Positions 45,723 through 55,360 are shown, counted from the stretch's first letter. The stretch: DNA of 64,000 nucleotides from Candidatus Melainabacteria bacterium (GCA_003242885.1 QKMZ01000004.1:124001-188000); one strand, 5' to 3'. The notes: a model not told the origin generated them from the sequence alone. Numbers and translations: made by a program.

Positions 45723-46064
45723 ATGGGCGATCCAGAGAACACTTCATTGACCAAGATTACAGACGCACAGACGAAGTCGATTGCTGCGATGGTCCCCCGA
45801 CCGGACGAAATGCCGGACGTGGAAACAACGCCCAATCTCTACGTGGAAGTGGCATCACTCGTGTTTTCAGCTCTCATGCAGCTCAGGTTCGATAGAGAAA
45901 TCGATCCTCTGCCGGTGAGCTATGGCGAATACTCCGCCCAAGCACACGAGATAAGCGCCGAGATTCTCGCCGAGCGAGGCTGGGACGCCGAATACAAACC
46001 CGCTTCAACCATGCTGTGGACTGGCCCGCAAATCCTGATCACGCGCTTGAAAAAGACCGCGTGA
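45723..46064 (+). CDS. hypothetical protein
   Basis: A 113-residue acidic soluble protein with no recognised domain (MPDVETTPNLYVEVASLVFS, GEYSAQAHEISAEILAERGW). The start at 45723 is uncertain: GGGA lies 8 nt upstream, and the frame is open to 45612 through an inverted repeat that is unlikely to be coding. Confidence 0.55.
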   Translation: MGDPENTSLTKITDAQTKSIAAMVPRPDEMPDVETTPNLYVEVASLVFSALMQLRFDREIDPLPVSYGEYSAQAHEISAEILAERGWDAEYKPASTMLWTGPQILITRLKKTA

Positions 46065-46065
46065 T

Positions 46066-46096
46066 TGGCAGCGGTCAGGCTTCTTGCCTGCCCGAG
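46066..46096. repeat. divergent member of the palindrome family
   Basis: GGCAGCGGTCAGGC, TTCTT and GCCTGCC form a hairpin reminiscent of the 17277-17305 element, immediately after the 45723-46064 gene. Confidence 0.45.
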
Positions 46097-46152
46097 TCGA
46101 AATCAAAAGCAAACGGCAAGGCATTCCGCGCTTTGCCCGAAAAGAGGTAAAC

Positions 46153-46581
46153 ATGAGCCAAACCGCATCCCAAGCCAAAATCGCCCTCCTTTTCGCGGTG
46201 GGCGATCGCCTTTTCGAATGCCGGCTCGCCGAAGCGAACGCCATCCCCAACCTCGGGGAGGAAGTCGTGCTCCACGAGCTCGACCTGCACACGCGTTCGC
46301 ACGAGCATTGCACGCGAGCGTGTTGCGTCGAAGCGATGAACCGCACCGCGCCCTTCCGCGTCACGTCGGCAAGCGAGAAAGGCTCCGGCTGGGACGGGCT
46401 CAACGCCGCCATCGAAGACCGCGAATGGGAAGAGGAGCGCTGCACCAGAGAAGAATGGTGCCGCCTTTTCGACTCATATAGCCTGGCAGGCTATCTCGGC
46501 ATTGGTCCCGAAAACTGGGACTCCATGCCCGAGCGCGTCATCCTCATCGAGGTCGAACCGATCTCGAAACAGGCTGCGTAG
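46153..46581 (+). CDS. hypothetical protein
   Basis: A 142-residue protein with several Cys and His residues (HELDLHTRSHEHCTRACCVEA, a possible metal site) and no family I recognise. AGAGGT lies 6 nt before the ATG at 46153, which decides the start over an upstream in-frame codon at 46084. It is 88 nt from the preceding small gene. Confidence 0.6.
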   Translation: MSQTASQAKIALLFAVGDRLFECRLAEANAIPNLGEEVVLHELDLHTRSHEHCTRACCVEAMNRTAPFRVTSASEKGSGWDGLNAAIEDREWEEERCTREEWCRLFDSYSLAGYLGIGPENWDSMPERVILIEVEPISKQAA

Positions 46582-47012
46582 ACAAAACCCGTCTCAAACG
46601 CTCAAAAGCAGGGGGGCTGCCACTCGCGGCTCCCCTGATTCGCGAGCAAATTCGGGTTGCACGCTCAACAAATCCTCTTGCAGGTCTAACAAACCTGCCG
46701 TGAAACGCTCCCCACGAGCCGTTTCACACAGCTCTACATATGGGACTGCACGCCGTGCATTCCTCATTCTTGCTGACGCCACGACTTTCGTGTGGAAGCG
46801 CTTGCGTTTTTCACCAGGTTCGACGCCGGCAAGTCTCGAACGGTACTACAGGTGGTGCCGGGTCTGCGGTTCGTGCGCATCGAGTGTGCGCGCGGTGAAA
46901 CCGAGACAGCATCACCATTCTGGATACGGGTTGGGCGCTGGGGATGGTCGCATTGCAATGCGACGCTACAACTCCGAGCTGCACTGACCTTTAATTCAAG
47001 GAGACAATCACC
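46582..47012. other. intergenic region, no gene recognised
   Basis: About 430 bp without a supported gene or clear signal, apart from AAGGAG directly before the next start. Confidence 0.4.
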
Positions 47013-49160
47013 ATGTTCTGGACTCTCGCCACAATCGTTACGGCGCTGCTGGCAGGTCTCTTTGGCTGGACGCAGGGTGGTCATTCACTGGCACTCGTGT
47101 TCACGCTTTTGGGCGCGCTTTCAGTGTTCGCAATCCATGACCTGAAGAAGCACAAGCATGCGCTTGCTTCAGGCTCGCTCATCGCCGGCTTGGTTGCCGG
47201 ATACTATCTAGGCTTGCCCGCGGCAGCACTAACTGCCCTTCTGGCATTCCTCGTTCAACTGGCGGTATTCGAATTCACGTTGAAGCGAAGCGTTCTGCTT
47301 CCGCTTGCCCTGACCGGCACGATCGTTGCCTGGTTTTGCGGCTGGCACTACTTCAACCCGATGACCGGACTCATCTTCGGTCTGATTGCGTTCCTGGCGC
47401 TCGTCGGCATCGACGACTTCTACTTGCAACGCAAGCACGCTATCCGCCGCAATTTCCCCGTTCTCGGCTGGTGCCGTTATGGCTTCGAGCTCATCGGCGA
47501 TGAGCTTCGCCAGTACTGGTTCATGTCCGACACGGAGGAAAGGCCTTACGATCGCGAGACGCGGCGCTTCATGTACCGCGCCGGCAAAGGCGTCAACTAC
47601 AACCTGGGCTTCGGCTCCAGCCGCGACCAGCGTGCAGTCGGTGCAGTGCACCTGCTGAACGAGATGTTCCCGGTGTCGGAAAAGAAGGACCGCGGCAATC
47701 GCTTGCCTCCGCTCGTCATCGGCAAGAACCGTCGCAAGCCCTACCACTGCGCGTGGCCGATCAACATCTCCGGCATGAGCTGGGGTGCGCTGTCAGCTGA
47801 AGCGGTGGCGGCTCTATCGTCTGGTGCGAAGCTGGCCAACGTGCACATGCTCACCGGCGAAGGCGGTCTGACACCGTATCACCTGAACGGCGTCACCAAG
47901 CGCATCACCATCGACCAGGTCTTCCACTACTACAAGGCTCTCGTGAAGTGGAACCTCGGCTTTCGCCGCGGTGTGCGTCCCATGAAACCCGAGGCTGTTG
48001 TGGTCGGCGGCGGTCGTATCGTTCTTCAGATCGGTCCTGCCAAGTTCGGCTTCCGCAAGTCCCTCAAGGACTGCCTGCGTGTCGTCGGCGTCAATTCGGG
48101 CGAGTTCGACATGGATGACCTCCGGCGCGTCGCCGAGAAGTTCTACCTGAACGGGCTCGACAACGAGATGCTGCTCGATCAAGCTCGCAAGGACGAGCTT
48201 GTCGGCTTGGATTTCGACAAGGTGAGAAAACTCGCCGAAGACGATCAAATCGTCATGTTCGAGATCAAACTGGCTCAGGGCGCCAAACCTGGTCAGGGTG
48301 GCAAGCTGCCGAAGGAGAAGATCACTCCGGAGCTGGCTGCTTTCCGCGACATCCCGATGGGCAAGGACTGCTACTCTCCCAATGCTTGGGACGAGTTCTG
48401 CGATGTTCCGTCCATGTTCAAGTTCGTCACTGCTCTGCAGGAACTCACCGGCAAACCGGTGGGCATCAAGATCGTCGTTGGTCAAGATCGGCACATCGAA
48501 GAGATTGCCGAGCTGATGGCGATGACTGGTGAAGGTCCGGACTTCATCACCATCGATGGTGGCGAAGGCGGAACCGGTGCTGCGCCGGTGGCTCTGGCGG
48601 ATCACATGGGCGAGCCCATTCTGCACTCGATTCCTGTTGTCGACAACATCCTGCGCAAGCATGGTGTTCGCAACATGACGACGCTGATTGCTTCCGGTCA
48701 AATCGCCAAAGGTTCTGATGTTGCCGTCGCAATCGCGATGGGCGCCGACATGGTCAACATCGCCCGCGGCAACCTGATCGGCGGCTTGGGCTGCATCATG
48801 GCAAAGCGCTGCCACACCAACCACTGCCCGGTTGGTATCGCCACACAGGACCCGCGCCTGCGTCGTGGTCTCGACCCCGAGGACAAGTACGTCCGTACCG
48901 CCAACTACAACATGGTGCTGCAGCGAGACCTGCTCATCATCCTGAAGGCGATCGGCGTGCGCACTCCCTGGGAGTTGACGCGCAATCACATCAGCGTGGT
49001 GACCGCACCTCTCGTCTCGAAGAAGGTGTCGGAAATCTATCCGTATCCGGATGGCTCCAACGGCAAGCGCGAACCCGTGCTTGGCGACATGCCGCCGGAA
49101 GACACAGAACATCTGGATCGCTTCGGACCGAAGCTGATTCAGCTGGGCGAAAAGCACTAA
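47013..49160 (+). CDS. membrane-anchored FMN-binding glutamate synthase-like protein
   Basis: A 715-residue protein. About 130 N-terminal residues form four to five membrane helices. A GltB-type FMN barrel follows, with KGVNYNLGFGSS, GMSWGALSAEAVAALSSGAK, TIDGGEGGTGAAP and CIMAKRCHTNHCPVGIATQDP, whose cysteine spacing matches the iron-sulfur ligands of glutamate synthase. There is no glutaminase domain, so it uses ammonia or another substrate. The DUF/FMN_dh-like stand-alone group is widespread but poorly characterised. AAGGAG is 9 nt before the ATG. Confidence 0.9.
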   Translation: MFWTLATIVTALLAGLFGWTQGGHSLALVFTLLGALSVFAIHDLKKHKHALASGSLIAGLVAGYYLGLPAAALTALLAFLVQLAVFEFTLKRSVLLPLALTGTIVAWFCGWHYFNPMTGLIFGLIAFLALVGIDDFYLQRKHAIRRNFPVLGWCRYGFELIGDELRQYWFMSDTEERPYDRETRRFMYRAGKGVNYNLGFGSSRDQRAVGAVHLLNEMFPVSEKKDRGNRLPPLVIGKNRRKPYHCAWPINISGMSWGALSAEAVAALSSGAKLANVHMLTGEGGLTPYHLNGVTKRITIDQVFHYYKALVKWNLGFRRGVRPMKPEAVVVGGGRIVLQIGPAKFGFRKSLKDCLRVVGVNSGEFDMDDLRRVAEKFYLNGLDNEMLLDQARKDELVGLDFDKVRKLAEDDQIVMFEIKLAQGAKPGQGGKLPKEKITPELAAFRDIPMGKDCYSPNAWDEFCDVPSMFKFVTALQELTGKPVGIKIVVGQDRHIEEIAELMAMTGEGPDFITIDGGEGGTGAAPVALADHMGEPILHSIPVVDNILRKHGVRNMTTLIASGQIAKGSDVAVAIAMGADMVNIARGNLIGGLGCIMAKRCHTNHCPVGIATQDPRLRRGLDPEDKYVRTANYNMVLQRDLLIILKAIGVRTPWELTRNHISVVTAPLVSKKVSEIYPYPDGSNGKREPVLGDMPPEDTEHLDRFGPKLIQLGEKH

Positions 49161-49314
49161 CAAGAAGTTGCAGGTGGGAAAAAGGCGTTTCGTGAGCGTG
49201 AGTTCATGGAGCGCCTTAGCCTGCGATTTCCAACCAGTGTCGAGAGGGAAGAGGTACGCACTTTCGTATCTCTTCCCTTTTCGACCTTTTTGCTGAATAC
49301 GAAACAAATCTATA

Positions 49315-49333
49315 CGCCGCACTTCATGCGGCG
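49315..49333. repeat. small hairpin near a CCCCTAC half-site
   Basis: CGCCGC, ACTTCAT and GCGGCG, followed at 49359-49369 by TTCCCCTACACC. It lies in the leader of the AIM24-like gene. Confidence 0.4.
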
Positions 49334-49381
49334 AATGACAGTTTCGTCGCGCAACCGTTCCCCTACACCCAGGAGGTGCTA

Positions 49382-50065
49382 ATGGAACATGAGATTCATA
49401 ACGAGGGCAGCGGCGCCCTCCTGCAAGTCAGCCTGAAACAGAACGAAGCTGTGAAGGCTGAATCGAACGCGATGGTCGCAATGAGCGGCAAAGTCACCGT
49501 CGAAGGCAAGATGGATGGAGGCCTGTTCGGCGGCCTGAAGCGCGCCTTCTCCGGCGAGAAGTTTTTCGTGCAGGTTTTGACTGCCAAACAGGAAGACGGA
49601 ATGGTCCTCCTGGCGCCGTCACTGCCTGGCGACATCAAGGTTCTCACCGTGAAACCCGGCCTGCAATATCTGCTCCAACGCGGCGCCTTCCTTGCCGCCA
49701 TGGGTGGTGCGGACGTCGACACGGCGATGCAGAACCTCGCCAAAGGCTTCTTCTCCGGCGCCGGCTTCTTCGTTCAGAAGACGCAGGGCAATGGCAAGAT
49801 CGCCGTCTCCGCCTTCGGTGCAATCCAGGAAATCGATGTCCCCGCCGGCGAGGAATTCGTCGTCGACAACGGACATCTCGTTGCCTGGACCGACACCATG
49901 ACGTACAAACTCGAGAAGGCCGCGAAGGCTGGCTGGTTTTCGTCAGCCACCAGCGGTGAATGGCTGGTCTGCCGCTTCAAGGGTCCGGGCACGCTCTTCG
50001 TGCAAACGCGCAATCCATCCGCTTTCAGCGAATGGGTGCGTGCACAAGTGCCGTCCAAATCCTAA
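49382..50065 (+). CDS. AIM24/TIGR00266 family protein
   Basis: A 227-residue beta-rich protein of the AIM24/TIGR00266 (DUF124) family, with VKAESNAMVAMSGKVTVEGK, GGLFGGLKRAFSGEKFFVQ, VDTAMQNLAKGFFSGAGFFVQK and AGEEFVVDNGHLVAW. The biochemical role is unknown; it often occurs with TerD genes, as here (TerD-vWA gene 122 nt downstream). AGGAGG precedes the ATG at 49382; an in-frame GTG at 49376 overlaps that site. Confidence 0.88.
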   Translation: MEHEIHNEGSGALLQVSLKQNEAVKAESNAMVAMSGKVTVEGKMDGGLFGGLKRAFSGEKFFVQVLTAKQEDGMVLLAPSLPGDIKVLTVKPGLQYLLQRGAFLAAMGGADVDTAMQNLAKGFFSGAGFFVQKTQGNGKIAVSAFGAIQEIDVPAGEEFVVDNGHLVAWTDTMTYKLEKAAKAGWFSSATSGEWLVCRFKGPGTLFVQTRNPSAFSEWVRAQVPSKS

Positions 50066-50186
50066 TACACCAGACTGCGTCCAGAGTTAAATCGCAGTCT
50101 CTCAAGAACTGAGGCGCGCATGTAAAACGGTTTGAGCCCTCGCGTTCAGACCTTCGTGCGCGTTTCAAAAAGGAGCGAATTGAAAT

Positions 50187-51590
50187 ATGGCACAAGCATT
50201 GCCAAAGGGCGGAAACGCTAATCTGCCCACAGCAAAAATCACCATCCGCGCCAAACACAAAGGCCCGGACACCGACCTCTCCGCGCTGCTTCTCAACGCC
50301 ACCGGCAAGGTGCGCAGCGAGAACGACTTCGTCTTCTACGGCTCGCCAAGCTCACCGGAAGGTTCGGTGAAGTACGCGGACAAGAAGAACGCGGCGGACG
50401 GATACACGCATGAGCTGACCATCTCGCTCGCAGACGTTCCTGCCGACGTCGACAAGGTCGCCATCACGCTCACCATCGACCCGGACACGCCCAAGACTTT
50501 CGCGGATGTGAAGGACCTCACCTTCAGCATCCTCGACGGCGCCAACGAGCTCATCTCATTCGGCGCATCGGGCGAGAAGGAAAACGCCTTCATCATCGCC
50601 GAGGTATACAAGCGCAACGGCGCATGGAAAGTGCGTCACGTTGCCCAGGGCTTCGTCAACGGTCTGAAAGGCATCGCCACCGCATTTGGTGTGCCTATTG
50701 CGGATGACGAACCGGCTGCGACCACCGCTGCCACTTCGACGACTGCCGCACCGGCAGCCGCGACAGCGACTCCCGCGCCAACCCCGGCGCCGAAGAAAGT
50801 CAATCTCTCGAAAGTCGACCAGGTGACTGCCGACCTCGAGAAGAAGGGCTCGCGCCTCGTCAGCCTGCAAAAGGCTGCTGCGATTTCGCTGAAGAAGAAC
50901 AAGCTCGACGGCGTCAAGGCGCGCGTCATCATGGTTCTCGACGCATCCGGTTCTACCCACCGCATGTGGCCGAAGACCATGCAAGCTGCCACCGACCGTC
51001 TCGCGACCGTCGCGCTCAACCTCGACGACAACGGTGAGCTGGAGTTCTGGGTCTATGCGACCGGAGCCAAACAGTTCGACAATGTCACGCTGGCTGTCCT
51101 GGACAACTTCATCGCCAACATCCAGGCGGGCGGCACCGGCGCAACTTCGACGCCTGCAGGCAAGAAGGGTGGCATCTTCGGCGGCATGTTCGGCAGTTCG
51201 AGCGGCGGCGGCATTGTCCCCGGCCTCGGCTACGACAACAACGAGCCAGTAGTGATGAAACCCATCCTGGACGACTGCAAGGGCGCCAACGACATTCCGA
51301 CCTTGGTGCTCTTCGTCACCGACGGTGGCATCGACAAGGACCGCGACATTCAGAAGCTTTTGGTCGAAGCGTCAAGCTTCCCCATCTTCTGGCAGTTCAT
51401 CGGTCTCGGCGGCTCCAGCTACGGTGTGCTCGAGAAGCTCGACACGATGACGGGACGCAAGGTGGACAACGCCGGCTTCTTCGCCATCGACGACTTCCAG
51501 AAGATCACCGACGCCCAGCTCTACGACCGCATGCTTTCCGAGTTCCCTCTGTGGCTCGAGAAGGTCAAGTCGATGGGCATTCTGCGGTAA
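50187..51590 (+). CDS. TerD-vWA fusion protein (tellurite/chemical-stress family)
   Basis: A 467-residue protein with a TerD domain at residues about 18-175 (KGPDTDLSALLLN, FVFYGSPSSPEGSVKY, LADVPADVDKVAITLTID, ENAFIIAEVYKRNGAWKVRHVAQGF). An Ala/Thr/Pro linker follows, then a vWA domain from about 240 with MIDAS motif DASGSTHRMW and FVTDGGIDKDRD. TerD domains bind calcium. The vWA part resembles TerF/TerY-like proteins of the Ter stress systems. AAGGAG is about 10 nt before the ATG. It ends in a strong terminator. Confidence 0.92.
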   Translation: MAQALPKGGNANLPTAKITIRAKHKGPDTDLSALLLNATGKVRSENDFVFYGSPSSPEGSVKYADKKNAADGYTHELTISLADVPADVDKVAITLTIDPDTPKTFADVKDLTFSILDGANELISFGASGEKENAFIIAEVYKRNGAWKVRHVAQGFVNGLKGIATAFGVPIADDEPAATTAATSTTAAPAAATATPAPTPAPKKVNLSKVDQVTADLEKKGSRLVSLQKAAAISLKKNKLDGVKARVIMVLDASGSTHRMWPKTMQAATDRLATVALNLDDNGELEFWVYATGAKQFDNVTLAVLDNFIANIQAGGTGATSTPAGKKGGIFGGMFGSSSGGGIVPGLGYDNNEPVVMKPILDDCKGANDIPTLVLFVTDGGIDKDRDIQKLLVEASSFPIFWQFIGLGGSSYGVLEKLDTMTGRKVDNAGFFAIDDFQKITDAQLYDRMLSEFPLWLEKVKSMGILR

Positions 51591-51668
51591 TTTCTCTTCT
51601 GCTCTGAATGGGGATCTAACAAATTTTGCTGGGTCCCTCTTCTAGAGAAGAGCATGCCGTAACTCTGA

Positions 51669-51721
51669 CGAAATCATGCAAACTGGCATTAACACTGCCT
51701 CGCTGCATGATTTCGTTTTTT
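51669..51721 (+). terminator. terminator after the TerD-vWA gene
   Basis: CGAAATCATGCA (51669-51680) and TGCATGATTTCG (51703-51714) pair perfectly and are followed by TTTTTTT. The remaining 51722-52013 shows no supported gene. Confidence 0.8.
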
Positions 51722-52013
51722 CAACACTTATTACTATACTGTTTAGTGCTACTAAGAAACAAAAAAATAGCCGCGGTAGTAAATCAATAAACAACCTGCG
51801 TGGAATCGCTTTAAGTGTTCTGCCAGAGTTGGTGCATCACCAAGCTTCATTGATAAAACAGCTCGTAGAATGAGCGCTTCAAACTTGAAAAGAGTACCGG
51901 TTTGCTTCAAAACATACCGAGTGAGAACCTCTTGTTTAGCCGGTTTCAAAATAATGTTGCTTTGTCAGATCTGTGCTTTACTGACGCGCAATTACAAAAC
52001 CGATGGAGGACGT

Positions 52014-52499
52014 ATGTCTACCAAAGCAGATCCGATTCCGAAGGGTTACCACACAATTACACCAACTTTGACTTGCAAGAATTGCCTCGAAGCAATTGAC
52101 TGGTATGTCAAAGCATTCAACGCAGAAAAGCGTGATGTTTCCTTTGGTCCAGACGGCAAACAAGTTATGCATGCTGAGGTAAAAATCGGCGATTCGATTT
52201 TCATGCTCAACGATGAATTCCCAGAGATGAATTGCAAATCGCCAACATCATATGGCGGAACCAGCGTCAGCATGTGGCTTTATGTGGAAAACACAGATAC
52301 ATGGTTCGAACGTGCAACCAAAGCAGGCGCAAAAACAATCATGGCGCCGGCAGACATGTTCTGGGGTGACCGCATGGGACAAGTGGAAGATCCCTATGGC
52401 CACCGCTGGAGCATCGCAACACACATCAAAGACTTGACCGAAGAAGAAGTCAAAAAGGGTCAAGAAGAATGGATGAAACAGATGGCATGCGCAAAATAG
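52014..52499 (+). CDS. VOC superfamily (PhnB/glyoxalase-like) protein
   Basis: The 161-residue protein belongs to the vicinal-oxygen-chelate fold, PhnB-like subgroup: TPTLTCKNCLEAIDWYVKAFNAEK, HAEVKIGDSIFMLNDE, GGTSVSMWLYVENTDTWFERATKAGAK and QVEDPYGHRWSIATH. Such proteins include glyoxalases and resistance proteins; substrate unknown. GGAGGA just before the ATG at 52014 decides the start. A terminator follows directly. Confidence 0.9.
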   Translation: MSTKADPIPKGYHTITPTLTCKNCLEAIDWYVKAFNAEKRDVSFGPDGKQVMHAEVKIGDSIFMLNDEFPEMNCKSPTSYGGTSVSMWLYVENTDTWFERATKAGAKTIMAPADMFWGDRMGQVEDPYGHRWSIATHIKDLTEEEVKKGQEEWMKQMACAK

Positions 52500-52537
52500 C
52501 CACGATTGAATCGGATCTCCAAAAATGAAAACCCTTG

Positions 52538-52566
52538 AAAAACCCGCAGCAATTGCGGGTTTTCTC
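52538..52566 (+). terminator. terminator after the VOC gene
   Basis: AAAACCCGCA, GCAA loop and TTGCGGGTTTT, followed by CTCTTT. Confidence 0.85.
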
Positions 52567-52697
52567 TTTGCACACTTTATTTTCGCGCAAATCGAAACCA
52601 CCATCACAGTCAATCGCACCCTACTACCTGAGCGCGCGATTGCTTTTATTACCCATCATCAGGATCGTCCCTTTGATGATATAGAAAACTGTTCAAC

Positions 52698-53063
52698 TCA
52701 TACGATCAACAGTTCGTTCGGTCGAATCGCACCACCACTTCCAAACACAATTATGAAACATTGTTTGTCGCATCGATCTTCGATGATACGCTGGCTCCAT
52801 CGAAGTTTTAAAACAATCAAATCAACAACTTCATCTGAAAGATGAGATGGCAGAATAACCTCTAGTCCACCAGGCAGATAACATCCCCTGGTAGTTCTGC
52901 GAACTTCTTCCAAAATGAAAAAAGTTACAAGCCTTGCTGTTTCCACTTCCTGATAGGAATACCAGCCGAACAAGTACTTAAAACACAGTATAAAGAAACT
53001 CCTCGGTGCTGTTTCTGCAGGCGGTCTGCGAGCCGTGTTTCCAATCCTTTCTTGCTGTTTCAA
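52698..53063 (-). CDS. hypothetical protein
   Basis: A 121-residue protein with no recognised domain. It starts at TTG 53063, three nt after the stop of the upstream membrane gene, with TGAGGT overlapping that stop, so translation is probably coupled. Moderately hydrophobic FFILCFKYLFGWYSY near residue 25 may be membrane-associated. Confidence 0.5.
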   Translation of the reverse strand: MKQQERIGNTARRPPAETAPRSFFILCFKYLFGWYSYQEVETARLVTFFILEEVRRTTRGCYLPGGLEVILPSHLSDEVVDLIVLKLRWSQRIIEDRCDKQCFIIVFGSGGAIRPNELLIV

Positions 53064-53066
53064 ACC

Positions 53067-53519
53067 TCAGTCACCAAACCCACGACTACCGACAGAAGCT
53101 AGCAGTCCGACAATGCTTATGAATACGCAAAGTGCCATCCACAAAACGATAAACCCTGCGAGTGGCTGAAAAAGAAATTCGTTCTGAATTGGCGGCAGCG
53201 TGCCCTCAAAACTCAACACTCCAACAGCAACAATAACGATGAATACGGTAGGTGCCAAGAATGTCTGTAAGACAGATGCCACCTCAGAATTCCAAGTCGG
53301 CGTCGCGATTGCAAGCGTCAACGCACCAAGCAACAAACCGAAAATTCCTCCTAGACACAATTGCAGTGAAGCTTGAAGAATCGAGCCGAACAAGAAGTTG
53401 AACTCGAGCAGCAATGGGCTGGAAAAGATCCAAAACATTGAGCCGACAATACCAACCATTGCTCCGCAGATTGCTCCCTGCAAAGCGAACTCGCGCAACT
53501 TACGAGAGTCTACTCTCAT
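53067..53519 (-). CDS. four-helix membrane protein
   Basis: A 150-residue protein with about four transmembrane segments (GAICGAMVGIVGSMFWIF, ILQASLQLCLGGIFGLLLGALTLAI, FLAPTVFIVIVAVGVLSF, LAGFIVLWMALCVFISIVGLLA). CGGAG is 8 nt before the ATG at 53519. It is divergent from the MocR-type regulator gene at 53915 and is a candidate target of it. Function unknown. Confidence 0.7.
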   Translation of the reverse strand: MRVDSRKLREFALQGAICGAMVGIVGSMFWIFSSPLLLEFNFLFGSILQASLQLCLGGIFGLLLGALTLAIATPTWNSEVASVLQTFLAPTVFIVIVAVGVLSFEGTLPPIQNEFLFQPLAGFIVLWMALCVFISIVGLLASVGSRGFGD

Positions 53520-53770
53520 TTGCTTTCTCCGTTTTTGTCTTCTCTTAAGTGAATTGAAATCTCCGTATTCATGCACCTTCCAGCGGAAGGAGGCAATTCA
53601 TCTCGATAGACTGAGAGATTTTGCTTTCGCAGTGACTGATTTGGAAATGCGTGAATCGGAAGATACTTCAACCATTGCATCACTTGACAGCCAATAGCAA
53701 GTCCGAACTGCTAAATTAAGCACTGTGTTCATTAGCATTGCTAGCTTTGGACTGCCTACTATCATATTTT

Positions 53771-53880
53771 TTGGTATGGCTTGATACGTAAGCAATTTCC
53801 TATCTTAGAGTTTCTGCAATTCAAATCCAACTCAAATGGCTAATGCTGGACTGCCAGTTTTTAGGCATATTGGTATGCTA
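53771..53880. promoter_or_regulatory. direct repeat upstream of the MocR-type gene
   Basis: TTGGTATGGCT (53771-53781) and TTGGTATGCTA (53870-53880) lie in the same orientation in the divergent intergenic region. MocR regulators often bind direct repeats, so these are candidate sites, unproven. Confidence 0.35.
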
Positions 53881-53914
53881 GTTTTGATGGTTGAAGGTTT
53901 GGAAATTTGAACAA

Positions 53915-55360
53915 ATGACTGCGACTGAAAACAGAAAGCCGAAACTCGGATTTAAGCAACTTGCGGAAAAGCTCAGACAAGACATTGAGACAAACAAGCT
54001 TTCCTACGGCGCACCACTGCCTCCCAGCCGCAGCATGGCGGAACAGTTAGGTGTATCACGAGACACCGTAGTCAGCGCATACAACGTCTTAGAAAATCAA
54101 GGATACATCGAGTCTGACGGCAGACGAGGCACCTTCGTCAGTTTCAAATCAGATTTGAAACTACCAAGAACTTCAACCGAATCAGAGCTATTAAGCCTTT
54201 CGAAGATCGGGAAATCACTGCTTTCTCACACGAAGGTACAACGGACTGCATCACCTAATCCTGATGAACTAACCTCTTTCAATTTCGGTGCTGTTCCACG
54301 TGAAGCGCTGCCACTGCGGCAATGGCGAGAACTGCTTCTCAAACGCGTTCAGTCAACCAAGAATCTCAGTCTCGAATACACGCCGAACGTTTTTGGGCGG
54401 GAAGAATTCCGCGATGCTCTAGCACAATACCTCGCACACACCAAAGGTATACGCGCTCAGAAAGAAGAAATTGCAGTCTTCAACATCTCAATTACAGCCG
54501 TCGACATACTGCTGACTCTGCTGATGGAAAGCGGCGATTGCATCGCAATAGAAGATCCTGGTTATCCTGCGATTGAGCAACTAGCCCACAAACATCAACT
54601 ATCCATCGCCACATTGCCGGTCGATGATAAGGGCGCTCAGGTGGAGTTTCTCGCTGCGCTAAACCCTAAACCAAAGCTCATATACGTGACGCCGGATAGC
54701 CACGATCCAACGGGTACAACGCTGTCTCTTAATCGGCGACTTGAACTTCTTGCTTGGGCGAATGCAAACAATGCGTGGATTATTGAAGACGCTTTTGACG
54801 GTTTCTTTCGATATGGAGAAGCCGCACCGCCAGCATTGAAAGCACTCGATACAGAAGGAAGAGTCCTGTATTTATCAACGTTTTGGCAAGTTCTTTATCC
54901 ACTAGCTACAACCAGTTATCTCTTGATGCCACCAAATATTGCAACTGTTTTCCGCGCCGCAAAAGCACTTACGGATGGCATTGCCGAAACGATGCCACAA
55001 TTGATTCTCGCCGACATGCTTAAGTCTGGCTTTCTAAATGGGCATACGCGAAGGTGGAATAAAATATTTGCCGCGAGAAGACGAACGCTGATTTTCAATT
55101 TGACGCAAAAATTCGGCAAGGATGTAAATGTTCTTCCGTTCTCCGCAGGCTTGCACTGCGTGATTGAATTAGAAAATTTCCCGCCAGAACTTGTGATGAG
55201 AGCAGCTAAAGCTGCGAAACTGCCTCTTCAAGAAATCCATTCTCGTTTTCATTCAACGAAGCAACACCGATACATTTGCTATTTCGCGGGTTTGAATGAA
55301 TCAACAATTGAGAGTTGCGTGATGATATTTGCAGAACTTGCCTACAACACATCAACGTAG
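53915..55360 (+). CDS. MocR/GabR-type regulator with altered PLP site
   Basis: A 481-residue GntR-family regulator. The winged-helix domain (QLAEKLRQDIETNKLSYGAPLP, PSRSMAEQLGVSRDTVVSAYNVLENQGYI) is joined to a fold-type I aminotransferase domain. In this family the PLP lysine lies in a GTFSK-like motif; here the sequence reads LSTFWQVLYP, with Gln 325 (codon CAA at 54887) in its place. The EDDYD motif reads EDAFD, so the Asp is kept and the Tyr is Phe. The Schiff base therefore cannot form as in GabR. ATG 53915 is preferred to TTG 53891. It is divergent from a membrane operon. Confidence 0.88.
   Translation: MTATENRKPKLGFKQLAEKLRQDIETNKLSYGAPLPPSRSMAEQLGVSRDTVVSAYNVLENQGYIESDGRRGTFVSFKSDLKLPRTSTESELLSLSKIGKSLLSHTKVQRTASPNPDELTSFNFGAVPREALPLRQWRELLLKRVQSTKNLSLEYTPNVFGREEFRDALAQYLAHTKGIRAQKEEIAVFNISITAVDILLTLLMESGDCIAIEDPGYPAIEQLAHKHQLSIATLPVDDKGAQVEFLAALNPKPKLIYVTPDSHDPTGTTLSLNRRLELLAWANANNAWIIEDAFDGFFRYGEAAPPALKALDTEGRVLYLSTFWQVLYPLATTSYLLMPPNIATVFRAAKALTDGIAETMPQLILADMLKSGFLNGHTRRWNKIFAARRRTLIFNLTQKFGKDVNVLPFSAGLHCVIELENFPPELVMRAAKAAKLPLQEIHSRFHSTKQHRYICYFAGLNESTIESCVMIFAELAYNTST

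Noticed and set aside
51752-51949. 65-codon minus-strand frame after the TerD-vWA gene
   Set aside because: The peptide looks partly protein-like, but the start is TTG without a binding site and no neighbour supports it; it could be a remnant.
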